Source: an uncultured Prochlorococcus sp.
GTDB lineage: Bacteria; Cyanobacteriota; Cyanobacteriia; PCC-6307; Cyanobiaceae
Direction: 5' to 3'
Assembly (NCBI GenBank): GCA_902623195.1
Contig: CACNSV010000001.1
Location: forward strand, 1 to 64,000
DNA length: 64,000 nucleotides
Positions 56,998 to 64,000 of the stretch are shown here, piece after piece. The translations under genes were made by a program, and so were the position numbers. A model generated the notes under the pieces. It worked only from the letters and a program-made list of their open reading frames with translations, did not search any database and was not told the origin of the DNA. Positions within the stretch are counted from its first letter, which is position 1; each line of letters starts with the position of its first letter.

Positions 56998-57720
56998 CTA
57001 TAAAGGATATTTTGTAGGTTTACCTATAGATCTTGGATAGCAATCAGGGCAATTTTGCTCTGGTTTGATAAAAATAATATTTCTTTCTCCTTTGCCTTTA
57101 GGAAGTTGAGTTTTCTTGATTTCTGAAATAGAACCTTTTAATTTATCCAAAGAATTTCTCATTTGAATCTCATCTTTTTTATTCCATTTGCCACAATAAA
57201 GCAATCCACTTCCACTCTTATTTAGCATTGGCAATATATATTCTGTAACGGTTGAAGGTGAGCCAACTGCTCTAGTCGTGCCAATATCAAATATATTTCT
57301 ATATGAAGCATTATGAGCAATTTTTTCGATCCTATCGTTTATTACAAATATCTTATTACTAAAGTTTAAGGTATCAATAATTTGTCTTAATGCATCTGTT
57401 TTTTTTTTAGACGAATCAACTAAATATACCTCTGAATTTGGATGTGTTATTGCGTAAGCCAATCCAGGGAAACCGCACCCTGAACCAATATCAACAAATT
57501 TTTTATTATCAAAAATTTTATTTGTCCCTAAGTAAAATGGCCAAATACTATCATATATTTGTGATATCCAATAATCATCCCCATCAACAAGTCGGGTTAA
57601 ATTTGTATGTTTATTAATTTCACTTAAAATTTTCTGTAATTTTTTAAATAATTCAATCTCATTACTATTAAGAATTTCATTAAGATCCTTAAATTGTATT
57701 ATTTGCATCATATTTTTCAA
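56998..57720 (-). CDS. rsmG: 16S rRNA (guanine-527-N7) methyltransferase RsmG
   Basis: RsmG methylates G527 in the decoding region of 16S rRNA. The 240-aa protein has LTRLVDGDDYWISQIYDS, the SAM motif VDIGSGCGFPGLAYA, LVDSSKKKTDALRQI and the TRAVGSPST segment of the family. Length is normal. Its stop lies 2 nt from the convergent aldo/keto reductase stop; a 7-bp inverted repeat (ATCTATA / TATAGAT, 56996-57031) spans this junction. Confidence 0.95.
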   Translation of the reverse strand: MKNMMQIIQFKDLNEILNSNEIELFKKLQKILSEINKHTNLTRLVDGDDYWISQIYDSIWPFYLGTNKIFDNKKFVDIGSGCGFPGLAYAITHPNSEVYLVDSSKKKTDALRQIIDTLNFSNKIFVINDRIEKIAHNASYRNIFDIGTTRAVGSPSTVTEYILPMLNKSGSGLLYCGKWNKKDEIQMRNSLDKLKGSISEIKKTQLPKGKGERNIIFIKPEQNCPDCYPRSIGKPTKYPL

Positions 57721-57799
57721 TTAAATTTTTAATTTTATGTTTTTATATAGCATTAACTTTAATTTAAATACATTACAATGAATTTGATAGCTAATAATT

Positions 57800-58246
57800 T
57801 TGAAAGGAGAAAAAGATTACTATAAAATACTTGGGGTTCATGAGAAAGCTTCAACTCATGAATTAAGAAAAGCTTTTTGCAAACTGACTAAGGAATTACA
57901 TCCTGATACTACCACTCTAAATTTAGATGATGCGAAAATAAAACTTCAAACGGTAATGGAAGCTTATGAAAATTTAAATAATCCTTATTTGAGAAATATA
58001 TATGATAATAAAATTCAAAACAATTTAGCAAGTAAAACAAAATATAAGAGACCTATTATTAACACTTATACAGCTGATTCTAAAATAGCTAATTCGATTG
58101 GAGATAGGAGACCATTCTCAAATGGAGAAATGTTCTCATTACTATTATTAGTAATTGTTATTTTGGCATGTTTATTATTTGCTGTATTATTTGCTAACTT
58201 TACAGGCAAAGAAATAGATTCTATGCCTATATGGTTGATGAAATAG
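57800..58246 (+). CDS. J-domain (DnaJ-like) membrane protein
   Basis: Residues ~6-70 form a J domain with the essential H34-P35-D36 loop (DYYKILGVHEKAS, KELHPDTTT, MEAYENLNNPYLRNIYD), which stimulates Hsp70 ATPase. No G/F-rich or zinc region follows. Instead there is a basic linker and one transmembrane helix (~112-134, LLLLVIVILACLLFAVLF), so it probably recruits DnaK to a membrane. The start is TTG at 57800. A specific substrate is not evident. Confidence 0.85.
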   Translation: MKGEKDYYKILGVHEKASTHELRKAFCKLTKELHPDTTTLNLDDAKIKLQTVMEAYENLNNPYLRNIYDNKIQNNLASKTKYKRPIINTYTADSKIANSIGDRRPFSNGEMFSLLLLVIVILACLLFAVLFANFTGKEIDSMPIWLMK

Positions 58247-58437
58247 TTTTATTGATTAACTTAACAAACTAATTATTTAAGTTTTTTAATAATAAATAAA
58301 CTAAGAACTTTTGAATCCTTATTAATCTTTTCAATAGATATCAAATAATAATTTAAATTAAGAAGGAGTAAGTACCATATGTATTCTCTTATTTCCAAAA
58401 AAATAATTTTTATTTTTAATTTCAAATATCTTAAGAA

Positions 58438-59742
58438 TTATAAGTTTGAAAGTATATCATGGATAATTTCATAACTATTTTCTAATTGTTTATCTGTGAT
58501 GCATAAAGGTGGTAGTAAATAAATTACATTGCCAAGTGGTCTAATAAAAAGTCCTTTCTCTATGGCAAGTAATTTTATCTTTTTACCAATCGTATTTAGA
58601 TATCCAGAATTATTACCTATTTCCAAATCGAAAGCTATGATTGTCCCACAGATTCTTATTTTTTTGACAAAAGGTAAATGATTTAATTTATTTATAAAAA
58701 ATAAATGTTTCTCTTCAAATTTAAGATATTTATTAGGTTCATTTTCAAGAAGATCTAAACTTGCATTTGCAGCTGCACATCCAAGTGGATTAGCTGTAAA
58801 ACTATGACCATGCCAAAATGTTTTTTCTGGAGATTCACTAACAAAAGATTGAAAAATTTCTTCTTTCGAAAGTGTTATTCCCATAGGTAAGAAACCAGAT
58901 GTTAAACCTTTAGAGATTGCAATTAAATCTGGTTGAATCTTCGCTTTTTGAAAAGCAAACAAACTTCCAGTTCTGCCAAAACCAGTCATTACTTCATCTG
59001 CTATTAGAAGAGAATTATGAAGGCTCACTAATTCTGAAACCTTTTTTATAAATTCTGGTCTTACCATATTCATACCACCTGCACCTTGTAAAATAGGCTC
59101 GACAATAACTGCTACAGTAGGTTGCTTTAAAAGTTCACACAGTTTTTTAATAGAAAATTCTTCTTTCTTTTCAATACCATCATCTCCTATCCATGTTGAA
59201 GGCCATGGCACCCTTTTAACTGGAAACATTAACTTCTCAAAACTTTCGTTAAATATATTTCTTTCACCTAAGGCCATCGCACCAAAAGTGTCTCCATGAT
59301 AAGCACCTTCAAAAGCAATAATTTGATTTCTTATTTCACCATTATTTTGCCACCATTGATAAGCAATTTTAAGAGCTACTTCAACAGCAGTTGATCCGTT
59401 ATCTGAAAAAAACAATCGTTCTAATTTAGTTAATTTGCTAAGCCTTTCTGCTAGTTTTTTTGCCTGAGGATGAAGGAAATCAGCAAAAATAACTTGTTCT
59501 AATGTCTTGGCTTGATTTGATATCGCATTGGCTATGAATTCATTTCCATGTCCATGAAGAGTAACCCACCAGCTACTAATCCCATCAATTAATTCTTTTT
59601 CAGGATTTACAGTATATAAAGAAGCATCTTTACCATGGCTGACTTCGATTTGAGCCTTATTTGTTTGAATCTGAGTAAAAGGTGGCCAAATATTAGGGTG
59701 CCAATCATTATTAAATGAATTTGAATTATGTATCATAATCAA
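58438..59742 (-). CDS. bioA: adenosylmethionine-8-amino-7-oxononanoate aminotransferase
   Basis: BioA makes 7,8-diaminopelargonate from KAPA using SAM as amino donor. The 434-aa PLP enzyme has the fold-type I class III pattern: HPNIWPPFTQ near the N-terminus, GISSWWVTLHGHGNE, FEGAYHGDTFGAM, LLIADEVMTGFGRTG and the PLP-lysine motif AISKGLTSGF, followed by WHGHSFTANP. Its start overlaps the bioD stop by 4 nt. It ends the biotin operon; the 191-nt gap beyond shows no clear terminator. Confidence 0.96.
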   Translation of the reverse strand: MIMIHNSNSFNNDWHPNIWPPFTQIQTNKAQIEVSHGKDASLYTVNPEKELIDGISSWWVTLHGHGNEFIANAISNQAKTLEQVIFADFLHPQAKKLAERLSKLTKLERLFFSDNGSTAVEVALKIAYQWWQNNGEIRNQIIAFEGAYHGDTFGAMALGERNIFNESFEKLMFPVKRVPWPSTWIGDDGIEKKEEFSIKKLCELLKQPTVAVIVEPILQGAGGMNMVRPEFIKKVSELVSLHNSLLIADEVMTGFGRTGSLFAFQKAKIQPDLIAISKGLTSGFLPMGITLSKEEIFQSFVSESPEKTFWHGHSFTANPLGCAAANASLDLLENEPNKYLKFEEKHLFFINKLNHLPFVKKIRICGTIIAFDLEIGNNSGYLNTIGKKIKLLAIEKGLFIRPLGNVIYLLPPLCITDKQLENSYEIIHDILSNL

Positions 59743-60401
59743 TATTTACTATCTAGTGTTTGATTTAATATTTGTTCCATTTTAAGATCTTTCCATAATA
59801 AATCTAAATTATCAATACTTAAATTTTTAATCAAAGGGAATTCAGCGATAATTGGTAATCCACTAAAAAGTTTTAAAGTTTGTGGATTATCTAAATGTTT
59901 TTTGCCATTTATAATAAGACCTAAAATAGGAATGTTTCTTTTTCTGAGTGCCTCAATACTTAAAAGTGTGTGGTTTAGTGTCCCAAGAGAGCTCCTACAA
60001 ACAAGTATTACTGGTAAGTTCCAAATTTTTATTTGATCAATCTGTAAAAAATCTCTCGTTATTGGAACCATAAGCCCACCTGCTGTTTCAATTAACAGTG
60101 CCTTTTCGATGTTTGGCAAATTTAAATTTGATTTATTAATTTTTACATTATCAATTTCCGCAGCCCAATGAGGTGATACGGGATTATTGAAAATGTAGGC
60201 TTCCTTTAAGATCTTTTTTTGACTGATTTGGCTAACTCTTTTTACATATTCACTATCAGTCTCACCTTCAATTCCACTTTGTATAGGTTTCCAATAATAA
60301 CAATTAAGTCCTCTAACTAAAAATGAGCTAATTAATGTTTTACCAACATCAGTATCAGTTCCGCATACAATAAATTGAAAATTTTGATTAGTAATTTTCA
60401 T
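59739..60401 (-). CDS. bioD: dethiobiotin synthetase
   Basis: BioD closes the ureido ring of dethiobiotin with CO2 and ATP. The 220-aa protein has the P-loop variant CGTDTDVGKTLISS, YWKPIQSG with the catalytic Lys, and the ETAGGLMVPI motif of the family. It overlaps both neighbours by 4 nt (ATGA type), so translation is tightly coupled in the order bioC-bioD-bioA. Confidence 0.95.
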   Translation of the reverse strand: MKITNQNFQFIVCGTDTDVGKTLISSFLVRGLNCYYWKPIQSGIEGETDSEYVKRVSQISQKKILKEAYIFNNPVSPHWAAEIDNVKINKSNLNLPNIEKALLIETAGGLMVPITRDFLQIDQIKIWNLPVILVCRSSLGTLNHTLLSIEALRKRNIPILGLIINGKKHLDNPQTLKLFSGLPIIAEFPLIKNLSIDNLDLLWKDLKMEQILNQTLDSKY

Positions 60402-61156
60402 TTCTTTAGAATTAATATACTAATAGACCAAGTTAAATTTACCTTCTCATATTGATCTTTGGGCCATTTCTTTTGCATTAACTTTAATTCTGAAACCGTT
60501 TTTCTTCTACTTTGTGTAGTATGAGCTCCTATATTAATTATACTTTTAAAAAGTTTATAAATATTTGGAAAAGTTTCCCTATATTTCAATTCTTTGATTA
60601 GAAATATTTCATTTTCTTTTACAAATTTTTTTATGATATTTGTACATGGCAAAGAAATACCACTGTACTCTATATTGTTTTTTTTACATGTTTCTCTCCA
60701 TTCTGGAAAACTTTTATTATTAGGAAACAAAACTATGAGAAAACCTCCAGGTTCTAATCTGCTATACCATTTTCTCAACTTCTTCTCAGGTTCGTTCAAC
60801 CAATGAAAGCAGAAAGAAGAAGTAATTAGACTTGCTTCATTTATATAGGCAGGCAAGTCAATATTTAAATCCCATAATATGGTCTGACTATTTTTTTTAT
60901 TTTCTTTAAGCATATTAGGACTAAAGTCAATTCGAATAACTTTTATATTCGTAAAATTTTTTTCTAATAGATCAGCTAAATAACCTGTACCCGCTCCTAA
61001 ATCAATCCATTCTCCAATTTGAGGTTCTAATTCTTTAATGATAAGCATTAGCTTATTTGCAAAATGCTTTTGAACACAGGAATGATTTGAATAATAATGA
61101 GCAGCGTTATTGAAATTATTATTTATTTTTTTATTCCAATAGTTATTTACCATCAT
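60398..61156 (-). CDS. bioC: malonyl-ACP O-methyltransferase BioC
   Basis: BioC methylates malonyl-ACP to start pimelate synthesis on the fatty-acid machinery. The 252-aa protein starts with the family-type N-FNNAAHYY region, then SAM motif WIDLGAGTGYLADLL, and the SFCFHWLNEPEK segment. Identity rests on these motifs plus its place between the putative esterase and bioD. ATG at 61156 sits 9 nt downstream of the esterase stop. Confidence 0.9.
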   Translation of the reverse strand: MMVNNYWNKKINNNFNNAAHYYSNHSCVQKHFANKLMLIIKELEPQIGEWIDLGAGTGYLADLLEKNFTNIKVIRIDFSPNMLKENKKNSQTILWDLNIDLPAYINEASLITSSFCFHWLNEPEKKLRKWYSRLEPGGFLIVLFPNNKSFPEWRETCKKNNIEYSGISLPCTNIIKKFVKENEIFLIKELKYRETFPNIYKLFKSIINIGAHTTQSRRKTVSELKLMQKKWPKDQYEKVNLTWSISILILKK

Positions 61157-61165
61157 TAAAAATAT

Positions 61166-61864
61166 CTATAACCAATCTTTAAGGATTTTTACAATACAAT
61201 TATTATCTATTAAGTGACCTTGATTTTCAATTTGCACTAATTTAGGTTTATTTATTAGAAAATTATTTAATAAATTAATAAATTCATCAAAAGCATATTC
61301 TTTGAGAATAAAATCATTTTTAGATTTAATTATTAAAACTTGAGCATGTTCTGAAAATAAATTAAATGTATTGCATTGTAAATATAACTTCTGAAAATCA
61401 TTTAATAAACTTTTTAAATTAACTTGTTTTGAGTTCAGATTTAAAAAAGATTTAAATGTAATATCAACTTTATTTGGCATAAATGATCTATTAATGAACT
61501 CTTCTAACATAAAGTGCACTTCACGAGCGTTAATTTTTTTTTCCATTCTGCGGAGTGTTCTTATCGTTATATCGCTTTCATTATTTGTGGGTACGAAATT
61601 GAAGAAGGAATTTATTAATACTATATGAGATGCTTCTTTAAGAATCTCTTTCTCAATTAAATGGATACCTAGAGAATGACATAAAGCAACTTTTTTATTT
61701 TTATCTGAATCAGTTTTGATCCATTTAACTTTAATGCAAGAATCTGAATAATAACCTCTATCATTATCTTGCCAGGTCCAATTTTGTCTAATAAACTCTT
61801 CTTTTAACTTGTTCCAGATACTTTGATCAAATCCCCATCCGTGTTGTGAAATGATTTGGTTCAT
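61166..61864 (-). CDS. bioK: pimeloyl-ACP methyl ester esterase-type protein (BioK/BioG-like)
   Basis: The position in a bioF-x-bioC-bioD-bioA operon is that of the esterase that removes the methyl group from pimeloyl-ACP methyl ester. The 232-aa alpha/beta-hydrolase-like protein has the oxyanion motif HGWGFDQSIW, the nucleophile in C-H-S64-L-G (not the usual GxSxG), an Asp in SKNDFIL and His217 in NQGHLID. Marine cyanobacteria are known to use BioK in place of BioH, and this fits; the gene-level name is inference from context and motifs. It overlaps the bioF stop by 4 nt. Confidence 0.75.
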   Translation of the reverse strand: MNQIISQHGWGFDQSIWNKLKEEFIRQNWTWQDNDRGYYSDSCIKVKWIKTDSDKNKKVALCHSLGIHLIEKEILKEASHIVLINSFFNFVPTNNESDITIRTLRRMEKKINAREVHFMLEEFINRSFMPNKVDITFKSFLNLNSKQVNLKSLLNDFQKLYLQCNTFNLFSEHAQVLIIKSKNDFILKEYAFDEFINLLNNFLINKPKLVQIENQGHLIDNNCIVKILKDWL

Positions 61865-63003
61865 TTGTAGGCTTTTAATGCAGAAATAAAGTTTTTTAAA
61901 ATATTTGTATTGAAAGAACTCCTAATAGTTAATCGGATTCTAGATTTTCCTGCTGGTACTGTAGGTGGTCTTATCCCTACGGCTAAGAAACCTTTCTCTT
62001 CTAAAAATTTTTGCATCATCATTGTTTTATCTTCATCACCGATAATTAAGGAAAGGATATGAGCATCTCCTATTACTTCATATTTACCAATATTCTCAAT
62101 CTCTTTTTTCCATCTTTTTGAAATTTCAAGTAAATCAGTTCCTAAATTTTGATTTTCTTTGATTTTTTGCAAAGACTTTAATGCCCCTGCTGCAAGAGAA
62201 GGAGATAAAGCCGTTGTATATCTAAAGGGACTACTAGTTTGAATAAGCATTTCTCCTATCTTCGCATTGCTTGCTAGAAAAGCACCACCGCTTCCAAAAG
62301 CTTTACCAAAAGTTCCGCTAATCATGCTAATTGAATCAAGAAATGGATTACTCAATCCTTTCCCTTTATTTCCTAAGATTCCTAATGCATGCGCTTCATC
62401 CACTAATAATTTGCATTTATATTTTTTACATAGTTTTGTTATTTTTCCCATTGGAGCAATACTACCCTCCATGCTGTAGAGAGATTCAACAACCACAAGA
62501 ATAGAATTGTTAATTGTAGAGAACTTTGACAATTTATTTTCTAAATCTTTTACATTATTGTGTAGAAATCTAACTAATTTAGCTCCAGATGCTTTTGATC
62601 CAACAAGTAAAGAATTATGTATTAATTTATCTGCAATTATGATACTATTCTTGTCTGTCAAAGCTTCAATCGCTGCTATGTTTGCTTGATATCCGCTTGG
62701 GAAAAGTAGTACAGAATCTTGATTTAGCCATTTACTTAAATTACTCTCAAGTGACATATGAATAGGTCTCGAGCCACTTATAAATCTAGAACTACCTGAT
62801 CCTAACCCTTGTATAGTAGTTGTTTCATAAGCAGCATTAATAACATCTTTATCTCTGCTTAATCCAAAATAATCATTGCTACTTAAATCTATAAGAGTTG
62901 TCTGGATATTGTCTCCCGATTCTTTAAATTCATATGGTTTATCACCAAGAGATAGAACTCGTAATTTTCTAATTCTATTTTTTGGAGTTTGAATTTTGTC
63001 CAT
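61861..63003 (-). CDS. bioF: 8-amino-7-oxononanoate synthase
   Basis: BioF condenses pimeloyl-ACP with alanine to give KAPA. The 380-aa PLP enzyme has SSNDYFGLSRD, GSGSSRFISGSRPIH, LVDEAHALGILG and the PLP-lysine motif GTFGKAFGSGGAF. It heads the operon; ATG at 63003 is the natural start. A 121-nt divergent spacer separates it from the helicase gene. Confidence 0.95.
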   Translation of the reverse strand: MDKIQTPKNRIRKLRVLSLGDKPYEFKESGDNIQTTLIDLSSNDYFGLSRDKDVINAAYETTTIQGLGSGSSRFISGSRPIHMSLESNLSKWLNQDSVLLFPSGYQANIAAIEALTDKNSIIIADKLIHNSLLVGSKASGAKLVRFLHNNVKDLENKLSKFSTINNSILVVVESLYSMEGSIAPMGKITKLCKKYKCKLLVDEAHALGILGNKGKGLSNPFLDSISMISGTFGKAFGSGGAFLASNAKIGEMLIQTSSPFRYTTALSPSLAAGALKSLQKIKENQNLGTDLLEISKRWKKEIENIGKYEVIGDAHILSLIIGDEDKTMMMQKFLEEKGFLAVGIRPPTVPAGKSRIRLTIRSSFNTNILKNFISALKAYK

Positions 63004-63124
63004 AGTTTTATAGCTTAAAGATCAACATTCATAAGCATAGTTTGCAAGTTAATTATTGAATTTATTAATATCTAAATAGATCATATCTTAAGAAGTTAAC
63101 TCAAATTCATCGCAACACGAAATA

Positions 63125-64000
63125 TTGGATAATCTAGGGGAAATATTTCCATTTCCTTTAGATAAGTTTCAATTAGAGGCAATTAAGGCAATTAATTGTG
63201 GGGATTCTATTGTCTTAACGGCCCCGACTGGTTCGGGTAAAACCATATTAGGTGAATTTGCGATTTACAGAGCTTTAAATCATAAAAATAGAGTATTTTA
63301 TACCACGCCTTTAAAGGCTCTTTCTAATCAGAAATTTAGAGACTTTTCTCTTCAATTTGGCCAAAATAAAGTCGGTCTACTCACGGGAGATATGAGTATT
63401 AATAGAGATGCTCCAATATTAGTAATGACAACTGAGATATTTAGGAATATGCTTTATGGCGAGTTTGAAGATTTTGATGATCCACTAATTAATTTGGAAT
63501 CAGTAATACTTGATGAATGCCATTATATGAATGATCCACAAAGAGGCACAGTATGGGAAGAAACAATTATTCACTGTCCAAGTAGGACTCAAATTATCGC
63601 GTTGTCAGCGACAATCGCAAATGCAAACCAACTTAAAAGTTGGATTAATCAAGTGCATGGACCAACACAATTAATTTATAGTGATATAAGACCAGTGCCT
63701 TTAGAGTTTATTTTTTGTAGTGCTAAAGGTTTTCATCCTCTCTTAAATAAAAAAAAGAATGGAATTCATCCTAACTGTAAAGTTTGGAGATCCCCTAAAG
63801 GACAAAAAAATAAAGTTAAGGTTGGCAGATTAGTTCAACCAAAATCACCTTCAATATCTTTCGTTATTTCAAGGCTATTTGATCAAAATATGTTACCTGT
63901 AATTTATTTTATTTTTAGCAGAAAAGGTTGCGACAGAGCACTTGAAAATATAAATCATTTAACTTTAGTGAATTATAAAGAAGCTAATTTAATCTCTCAA
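63125..64000 (+). CDS. Ski2-like DExH-box helicase (partial, runs off window)
   Basis: This ORF is not in the track because it has no stop inside the window. From TTG 63125 the frame is open to base 64000 (292 codons). It encodes helicase motifs Q-like (FPLDKFQLEAIKAI), I (APTGSGKT), Ia (TTPLKALSNQKF), II as DECH (LDECHYM), and III (LSATIANA), in the order of superfamily 2. The DExH form, the LVMTTEIFRNML stretch and the RPVPLEF segment are those of Ski2/Mtr4-type RNA helicases, which cyanobacteria carry. The true start is uncertain; the frame is open back to 63092 without ATG/GTG. Confidence 0.88.
   Translation, partial: MDNLGEIFPFPLDKFQLEAIKAINCGDSIVLTAPTGSGKTILGEFAIYRALNHKNRVFYTTPLKALSNQKFRDFSLQFGQNKVGLLTGDMSINRDAPILVMTTEIFRNMLYGEFEDFDDPLINLESVILDECHYMNDPQRGTVWEETIIHCPSRTQIIALSATIANANQLKSWINQVHGPTQLIYSDIRPVPLEFIFCSAKGFHPLLNKKKNGIHPNCKVWRSPKGQKNKVKVGRLVQPKSPSISFVISRLFDQNMLPVIYFIFSRKGCDRALENINHLTLVNYKEANLISQ

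Noticed and set aside
58379-58474. A ~31-codon plus-strand ORF with AAGGAG upstream (starts MYSLISKKIIFIF)
   Set aside because: It runs antisense into the bioA end and its composition is Lys/Ile/Phe-rich, as expected for AT-rich noncoding DNA. The AAGGAG may be chance.

Overview
The window is about 30% GC, densely packed, and its gene content is that of a high-light-type marine picocyanobacterium, most likely Prochlorococcus marinus (HL clade). The evidence is photosystem I genes (psaA, psaB, psaL, psaI), an RNA polymerase beta-prime subunit split into rpoC1 and rpoC2, ferredoxin-type glutamate synthase, a high-light-inducible (Hli) mini-protein, Ycf35, LL-diaminopimelate aminotransferase, and very short spacers. 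It is mostly conserved core genome. No insertion sequence, CRISPR array, rRNA operon or prophage was seen.

Layout: 1-834 is a small accessory patch: a frame-broken serine-recombinase-like gene with altered catalytic residues and an intact HTH, followed by an unrecognised ORF. 839-2492 holds a divergent pair, a class A beta-lactamase-like protein and an NlpC/P60 hydrolase. 2506-9325 is dominated by photosystem I (psaL, psaI, psaB, psaA) with a HEAT-like membrane protein and a GT2 glycosyltransferase in between. 9670-17336 has a CbiG-CobJ fusion for cobalamin synthesis, lipA, a YciI-like protein and the large glutamate synthase gene. 17530-22242 is the cyanobacterial str operon (rpsL, rpsG, fusA, tufA, rpsJ). 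22300-31652 mixes a LON-domain protein, pheA, a DUF1997 protein, rnhB and rne, dapL, clpS, a CPBP membrane protease, an FAD hydroxylase and a quinone/tocopherol-type methyltransferase. 31653-32352 is the longest gene-free stretch and contains one candidate structured element; tRNA-Thr(CGT) follows.

32479-38264 is the infB/ylxR/nusA/rimP translation-transcription cluster (minus strand) opposite a DUF3493 gene. 38437-42804 holds an HtrA-type protease, rpiA, hisD, rpsT and a TatD nuclease. 42987-52359 is rpoB-rpoC1-rpoC2. Behind it lie a 51-aa Hli protein, rlmN, a 41-aa membrane protein, a HEAT-repeat protein and a compact DUF2997-ycf35-ferredoxin-aldo/keto reductase set. 56998-58246 holds rsmG and a J-domain membrane protein. 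58438-63003 is a translationally coupled biotin operon read as bioF-bioK-bioC-bioD-bioA, and the window ends inside a Ski2-like DExH helicase gene.

The points most worth a second look are: the split recombinase whose catalytic Ser and two active-site Arg are replaced while its DNA-binding domain is kept; a CPBP protease whose N-terminal membrane helix requires a non-AUG/GUG/UUG start; convergent gene pairs whose stop codons are 0-18 nt apart or overlap; long inverted repeats upstream of psaA and between tufA and rpsJ; and two proteins too short for the ORF track behind rpoC2. I did not find a clear multi-gene system that I would call new.
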